DNA of 8,194 nt from CAIXYX01 sp043806415 (GTDB taxonomy: Archaea; Micrarchaeota; Micrarchaeia; Anstonellales; Anstonellaceae), in the NCBI GenBank assembly GCA_043806415.1, contig JAZDHB010000012.1, positions 1-8,194 of the forward strand, given 5' to 3'. The first letter of the stretch is position 1, and each line of letters begins with the position of its first letter. Made by a program: the position numbers and the translations under genes. The notes beneath the pieces are model-generated. The model ran no database searches and was not told the DNA's origin. It saw only the letters and a list, made by a program, of their open reading frames with translations. Shown here one piece after another: positions 5,114-8,194 of this stretch.

Positions 5114-6160
5114 ATGGCCGAACCTGATGTTAATCGGAACAGAAATCTGATTGGGGCACCCCCCACAGTGCAGTACTCGTCCCGTCGCCCATTGCCTGGT
5201 CCAGCGGGCAACGGGGTTATCTCCGAATACGTTGATGCCTTAAGCCATCCAATCTGTCATCTCCTTGCGAAAGGTTTTCTCTCGAACTCAGAACAAGTCA
5301 ATTATCTCTCAGGAAAATTACTGGATCATTGTTCTCCTAATGCGCTCGTCCGAGTCAATCGGGTTCTTCAGTATAACATGTACTTCGAGTTGGGTTCCGT
5401 TCTCGTCGATCGTCCTCGGATCGCTTGGGAGGGCATGAGTGATGAGGAACGCCGGGTGCAACTGCGCAAAAAGTTCGAATTCTGGGATCCGCCAGGCACT
5501 CGATACGAAAAAGGAATCGTGAACGGGCCATTTGGTTATACTGCAATTTATCCGAATGGCCAGACTCTGGAGAGGACGAATATCAACGGAGCACAGTGGA
5601 ACGGAATCGTCCGGGTTCTCAAATCCCTTGACGAGAAGTCCAAGGGGCAGGGCCGGGACGGATTGATGGGGAATTTCTTTGATCGCGTTGGCACGCCCAG
5701 CATCGCCGAGCTCACGGCCGAGATATCCAAGTATGGGCCAAAATATGTGAATAATGCCCAAGAGTTGGTGCCAATATTAAAAGACGTCATCCCCGCCGAG
5801 CACAACCCGCTAAAACAGCTCATAGAACTTATGCGCGAGGGATATGGGATCGATTTAATCATTTCGGACGAAGCCTACGGGCGGCTGTCCCTGGCGATCT
5901 GGAATCTGGCCGGATTGGCCAACGGCCAAAGCTTTCTCCTGCTTGATGCCATAACGCACATTACGAACTCCAATCGCAGCCGGGGCCCGGTCAATCCTCT
6001 TGAAGGGACGGACGCCATGCGCACGGTGGCGATACGGCTCTATACCGGACTTCTCCAAGACGTCAAGACGCTTCCCAGGGATACCACTTCCTATTCCCTC
6101 ACGGCTCAGCGGGTGGATGCGATCTTTGGCGACTTGCTCGAGGTTGGTAAAAAGAACTAG
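5114..6160 (+). CDS. Unrecognised 348-residue protein
   Basis: I do not recognise a family. ATG 5114 is preferred over an in-frame GTG at 5105 because AAGGGTG at 5101-5107 suits the ATG and would overlap the GTG. The first ~35 residues are polar and Pro/Arg-rich, likely disordered. The rest looks soluble and mainly helical, with a region around residues 100-150 rich in Trp, Tyr, Phe, Gly and Pro that may be a beta segment. The stretch AIWNLAGLANGQSFLLLDAI (~265-285) is hydrophobic but polar-interrupted, more a buried helix than a membrane segment. There are only two cysteines (48, 73). I see no nuclease, ATPase or methylase motif. The DNA is visibly less GC-rich and uses A/T-ending codons (TTA, ATA, AAA) that neighbours avoid, which suggests acquisition by transfer. 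Confidence 0.8.
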   Translation: MAEPDVNRNRNLIGAPPTVQYSSRRPLPGPAGNGVISEYVDALSHPICHLLAKGFLSNSEQVNYLSGKLLDHCSPNALVRVNRVLQYNMYFELGSVLVDRPRIAWEGMSDEERRVQLRKKFEFWDPPGTRYEKGIVNGPFGYTAIYPNGQTLERTNINGAQWNGIVRVLKSLDEKSKGQGRDGLMGNFFDRVGTPSIAELTAEISKYGPKYVNNAQELVPILKDVIPAEHNPLKQLIELMREGYGIDLIISDEAYGRLSLAIWNLAGLANGQSFLLLDAITHITNSNRSRGPVNPLEGTDAMRTVAIRLYTGLLQDVKTLPRDTTSYSLTAQRVDAIFGDLLEVGKKN

Positions 6161-6304
6161 GGACACCCGCCCCCAACGCAACCACGGCATCGGCCAATAC
6201 TGCTTTCCATCCTTTTGGCCTGCCCTGCGCCCTGCCGATTGCGGGCATCGCCTTCTTATTAGTGCCCGCCGCTATTCCTCCAGGCCAAGGGGCCGTGATT
6301 TTCT
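6161..6304. other. GC-rich spacer before the PIN gene
   Basis: This 144-bp spacer is GC-rich and has no supported gene. TTCTTATTAG (6252-6261) is a weak TATA candidate that would put the PIN transcript start near 6282. CGTGAT about 8 nt before the PIN ATG is only a partial Shine-Dalgarno match. One frame stays open through the spacer (hydrophobic, Ala/Pro-rich) but has no start signal and runs into the PIN gene out of frame. Confidence 0.3.
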
Positions 6305-6703
6305 ATGCGAATCATCATCCTCGACACCAACTTCTGGCTCCTGCCCTTCGAGAAAGGGTTGGACGTCTTCGGCCAGATCGAACGGCTCTCCGAAGACGAG
6401 CCGTACGTGCTCGTCGCCACCTCCTCCGTGCTCGACGAGCTGGAGGCGATGTCCCGCTCCAAGGTCAAGCGCAAGAACGTGCTGGCCGCGCGCGGGGCGC
6501 TGCGGGCCATCCAGAACTGGCAGGTGTCCGGCAAGGTCTTGGTGGTGCCCACCGACGGGCCGGCCGACGGGACCATCATCACGCTGGCCTTGCAGATGGG
6601 CGCCTGGGTGGCCACGAACGACCGGGCGCTGCGCATGCGCCTGCACGAGAAGAGGATCCGGGTGCTTCTCCTGCGCGATGAGCACAAGATCGACTTCTTT
6701 TAG
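6305..6703 (+). CDS. PIN-domain ribonuclease, Fcf1/VapC9-like
   Basis: A 132-residue single PIN domain, a metal-dependent RNase fold. The acidic residues are in place: D7 with N9 in LDTNFW, E45 in LDELEA, D88 in PADGTI, and D106 in ATNDRALR. The order of motifs (LDTN, then SSVLDELE, then ATNDRALRMRL) is that of the archaeal Fcf1/VapC9 group, related to the eukaryotic 18S rRNA-processing nuclease Fcf1/Utp24. No small antitoxin gene precedes or overlaps it, which argues against a VapBC toxin pair and for a housekeeping role in rRNA or other RNA processing. That role is inference from family and context. The GC content matches the core genes rather than the preceding 5114-6160 gene. It converges on the pyrophosphatase gene. 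Confidence 0.88.
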   Translation: MRIIILDTNFWLLPFEKGLDVFGQIERLSEDEPYVLVATSSVLDELEAMSRSKVKRKNVLAARGALRAIQNWQVSGKVLVVPTDGPADGTIITLALQMGAWVATNDRALRMRLHEKRIRVLLLRDEHKIDFF

Positions 6704-6753
6704 GTGCGAAAAAATAAGATAAAATAAGAACAAAAATCGAAAAACAAAAATAG
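6704..6753 (-). terminator. Separated distal part of the pyrophosphatase gene terminator
   Basis: On the minus strand this stretch is a series of T4-T6 runs separated by one to three other bases. Removing the insertion sequence and one copy of its duplicated target joins it to the T-rich tract at 7885-7906. The two then form one tract of about 75 nt directly after the palindrome beyond the pyrophosphatase gene. The element has therefore moved this part about 1.1 kb away. No gene is present here. Confidence 0.5.
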
Positions 6754-6761
6754 AAAATTAA
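6754..6761. repeat. Target-site duplication, left copy (AAAATTAA)
   Basis: AAAATTAA lies immediately outside the left end of the insertion sequence and is repeated exactly at 7885-7892 outside the right end. An 8-bp duplication fits, as I recall, the ISH1 subgroup of the IS5 family. The A-rich surroundings make part of the match easier by chance, but all 8 bases agree exactly at the ends of the inverted repeats. Confidence 0.75.
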
Positions 6762-6779
6762 TGCCTTGTTGCATAACTC
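6762..6779 (+). repeat. Left terminal inverted repeat of the IS
   Basis: TGCCTTGTTGCATAACTC. It pairs with the right end at 16 of 18 positions, the first 12 without mismatch. Confidence 0.85.
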
Positions 6780-6833
6780 GCTGACCGCTTCGACGTAAGC
6801 ATTATCTACATCTGCGCTGTTTGTAGCGTCAGC
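6780..6833 (+). promoter_or_regulatory. Nested stems in the IS leader
   Basis: GCTGAC (6780-6785) can pair with GTCAGC (6828-6833), and inside them CTACA (6806-6810) with TGTAG (6822-6826). In several insertion sequences a leader hairpin hides the transposase start from outside transcripts. That could apply here to RNA running in from the PIN gene, but the stems are short and the role is a guess. Confidence 0.25.
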
Positions 6834-6866
6834 CGGGGTTTGGCGACCGCCGGCTGGGTGGCGGAT

Positions 6867-7817
6867 ATGGGCAAGCGCAAGCAGCGGCCCAAAGCGGGCC
6901 GCTGGGGCAAGAGGAAGAAGGATAAGAGGGACTGGAAGGCCTACAACCAGAAACTGGTTGGGAGAGGGGAATTCCTCCTCCCGGTCAATATTCTCTCTGA
7001 ATGGGAACCAGGGCTAGAATGCCTCAATAAAAACAAGGTTGGCCGCCCTTATCTCTACCCTCAAATCCTTCTGGAAGCCTTGGGCTTCTGGAAATGCTTC
7101 TGTAAGATGGATTATCGCACAGTCCAGGGCGTCTGCCGCCAAATGGCCATACTTCTTAATTGGCCTGCTTCTCCTTACTTCAGCACCATCAATCGCCGCC
7201 TGTTGGCGCTGGGGAGGGAGAGATACATGAAACGGGACCAAGTGAAGGCCGGAAAGACAGTCTTTGGTATCTGGGATGGTACAGGAATGAAGGTCTGCAA
7301 CCGGGGAGAATGGCTGCACTACAAGAAGAAAGGCCTGCGCAAGGGGTTTGTCCGTGTCAGCTTTGTGACAGATGCCAAGACTGGGAAGGTGTTGGATTAC
7401 TCAGTCACCACGGAGAAGGTGGGAGAGAAGCGCAGCATCAAGCCCATGCTCAAGCGGGTGTCCAAGCACCACAAGGTGGAGAAAGTCTTTGGTGATGGCC
7501 TCTATGATACCAACAAGAATTTCGATGAGCTCAAGAAGCGCAAGATCAAGCCAGCCATCAAAATCCGCAAGAATGCGGTTGATGGGCCGCCTTATGTGAA
7601 ACCTGAGATGAAGGCAAGAATTGCCGAAGTCAAGAAGTATCAGAAATGGGGCTACAAGAAATGGGCCCGAATCAGACATTATGGGCAGCGCTGGAGAGTT
7701 GAAGGTTCATTCTCCAGACTGAAAGGCTATTTTGGAGAGTATGCTTTCTCCAAAGGCATGGACCGCATCAAGGCAGAGATGGGGTTCAAAGTGTATTGCT
7801 TGAATCAACTTGTTTGA
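6867..7817 (+). CDS. IS5-family DDE transposase (DDE_Tnp_1)
   Basis: 316 residues from the ATG at 6867. A TTG at 6840 would add 9 residues, but the ATG has GGTGG just upstream and starts the basic region that looks like the true N-terminus. Residues 2-35 are Lys/Arg-rich (DNA binding). The middle holds a helical N-terminal transposase segment (~60-110). The catalytic triad is visible: D137 in GIWDGTG, D210 in FGDGLYD, E279 in RWRVEGSFSRLKGYFGE with K286 seven residues later. The enzyme cuts at the element's inverted ends and joins them to a new target. No frameshift or premature stop is present, so it should be functional. It is the only gene in the element. Its base use is less GC-rich than the core genes, as expected for a mobile gene. 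Confidence 0.92.
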   Translation: MGKRKQRPKAGRWGKRKKDKRDWKAYNQKLVGRGEFLLPVNILSEWEPGLECLNKNKVGRPYLYPQILLEALGFWKCFCKMDYRTVQGVCRQMAILLNWPASPYFSTINRRLLALGRERYMKRDQVKAGKTVFGIWDGTGMKVCNRGEWLHYKKKGLRKGFVRVSFVTDAKTGKVLDYSVTTEKVGEKRSIKPMLKRVSKHHKVEKVFGDGLYDTNKNFDELKKRKIKPAIKIRKNAVDGPPYVKPEMKARIAEVKKYQKWGYKKWARIRHYGQRWRVEGSFSRLKGYFGEYAFSKGMDRIKAEMGFKVYCLNQLV

Positions 7818-7837
7818 GTTCAGAGAAAGAAAGCTTA

Positions 7838-7861
7838 GCGTGAGCCCCTATGGGCTCACGC
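7838..7861. terminator. 10-bp hairpin near the right end of the IS
   Basis: GCGTGAGCCC (7838-7847), loop CTAT, GGGCTCACGC (7852-7861): a perfect 10-bp stem 20 nt after the transposase stop and just inside the right inverted repeat. It has no T-run after it, so it may be an mRNA 3' stabiliser or a block to outside transcription, or a sub-terminal site used in transposition, rather than a classic terminator. Confidence 0.5.
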
Positions 7862-7866
7862 CGATT

Positions 7867-7884
7867 GAATTGTGCAACAAGGCA
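7867..7884 (-). repeat. Right terminal inverted repeat of the IS
   Basis: Read on the minus strand it begins TGCCTTGTTGCACAATTC, matching the left end with two mismatches. AAAATTAA follows at 7885-7892. Confidence 0.85.
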
Positions 7885-7892
7885 AAAATTAA
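7885..7892. repeat. Target-site duplication, right copy (AAAATTAA)
   Basis: Exact copy of 6754-6761, directly outside the right end of the element. Confidence 0.75.
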
Positions 7893-7970
7893 AAAATAAA
7901 AATAAAGGCCGGCCCTCGAGGGCCGGCGCCCGAGCGCCGTCGTTTGCCGGTTTTTTGTTTTTTCTTTCAG
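7893..7970. terminator. Two-way terminator: palindrome flanked by A-tract and T-tract
   Basis: The centre is a 20-bp perfect palindrome (7908-7927, core CTCGAG). To its left is an A-rich tract, which is T-rich when read from the pyrophosphatase gene. To its right on the plus strand are T6 (7951-7956) and T6 (7958-7963), which would stop transcripts from the PIN gene or the transposase. A second stem, CGGCGC with GCGCCG (7924-7929 and 7934-7939), overlaps the palindrome and could form instead. The layout serves convergent transcription from both sides. Confidence 0.65.
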
Positions 7971-7980
7971 CTTGCGCGCC

Positions 7981-8194
<214 letters not shown>

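Larger units (their letters stand above)
6762..7884 (+). mobile_element. Complete insertion sequence, IS5 family, ISH1-like
   Basis: 1123 bp with inverted ends: TGCCTTGTTGCA is identical at both ends (6762-6773 and complement of 7873-7884), and 16 of the first 18 bases match. It is flanked by an 8-bp direct repeat AAAATTAA. It holds one intact DDE transposase gene. Size, 8-bp duplication and end sequence agree with what I recall of the ISH1 subgroup (ISH1 itself is about 1.1 kb), although this transposase is longer. The matching ends, exact duplication and intact gene suggest a recent insertion that may still be mobile. It sits in the A/T-rich spacer between two convergent genes and interrupts neither. 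Confidence 0.88.

Noticed and set aside
6161..6304. Open, hydrophobic-looking stretch before the PIN gene as a truncated membrane protein
   Set aside because: It has no start codon or ribosome site, directly follows another gene's stop, and ends out of frame inside the PIN gene. Its hydrophobic look is explained by GC-rich Ala/Pro/Leu codons.

Overview
The window reads like part of an archaeal chromosome, moderately GC-rich, with AT-rich spacers between transcription units. Four signs point to archaea. The tRNA 3' end has no encoded CCA. TATA-like boxes lie about 25 bp before start codons or likely transcription starts. The likely terminators are long multi-run oligo-T tracts. The gene set (NFACT-R protein, Fcf1/VapC9-like PIN protein, deoxyhypusine-synthase-family protein, SufS with a short SufU, membrane pyrophosphatase) also fits. 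A DPANN-type or other uncultured archaeon would fit, but the lineage cannot be fixed from this sequence alone.

Layout, left to right. (1) 1-110: the last 29 nt of a tRNA gene and a structured trailer ending in T6. (2) 195-503: a small Cys- and Met-rich protein with its own TATA box, an 8-bp inverted repeat before the Shine-Dalgarno, and a strong T-rich terminator; then a possible 44-codon ORF (638-772). (3) 815-3942, minus strand: NFACT-R-only protein, metallo-beta-lactamase-fold hydrolase, cysteine desulfurase SufS and Fe-S scaffold SufU, probably as two adjacent units (NFACT-R + MBL; SufS + SufU). (4) 4014-4994, plus strand: a deoxyhypusine-synthase-family enzyme, divergent from the NFACT-R gene across a spacer with one self-complementary TATA box. 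(5) 5114-6160: an unrecognised 348-residue protein with lower GC than its neighbours. (6) 6305-6703: a PIN-domain protein. (7) 6762-7884: a complete 1123-bp insertion sequence with an intact DDE transposase, matched inverted ends and an 8-bp target duplication. (8) 7885-7970: a palindrome-centred two-way terminator. (9) 7981 to the end: the C-terminus of a membrane-bound pyrophosphatase on the minus strand.

How the genes may work together. SufS takes sulfur from cysteine and SufU receives it, for Fe-S cluster assembly or another sulfur-transfer step such as tRNA thiolation. An RNA-binding NFACT-R protein sits next to them on the same strand, so a link between RNA and sulfur transfer is possible but unproven. 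The deoxyhypusine-synthase relative seems to lack several canonical active-site residues while keeping the lysine, so it may act on a polyamine rather than on the translation factor aIF5A. The insertion sequence has landed in the T-rich terminator between the convergent PIN and pyrophosphatase genes and split it.
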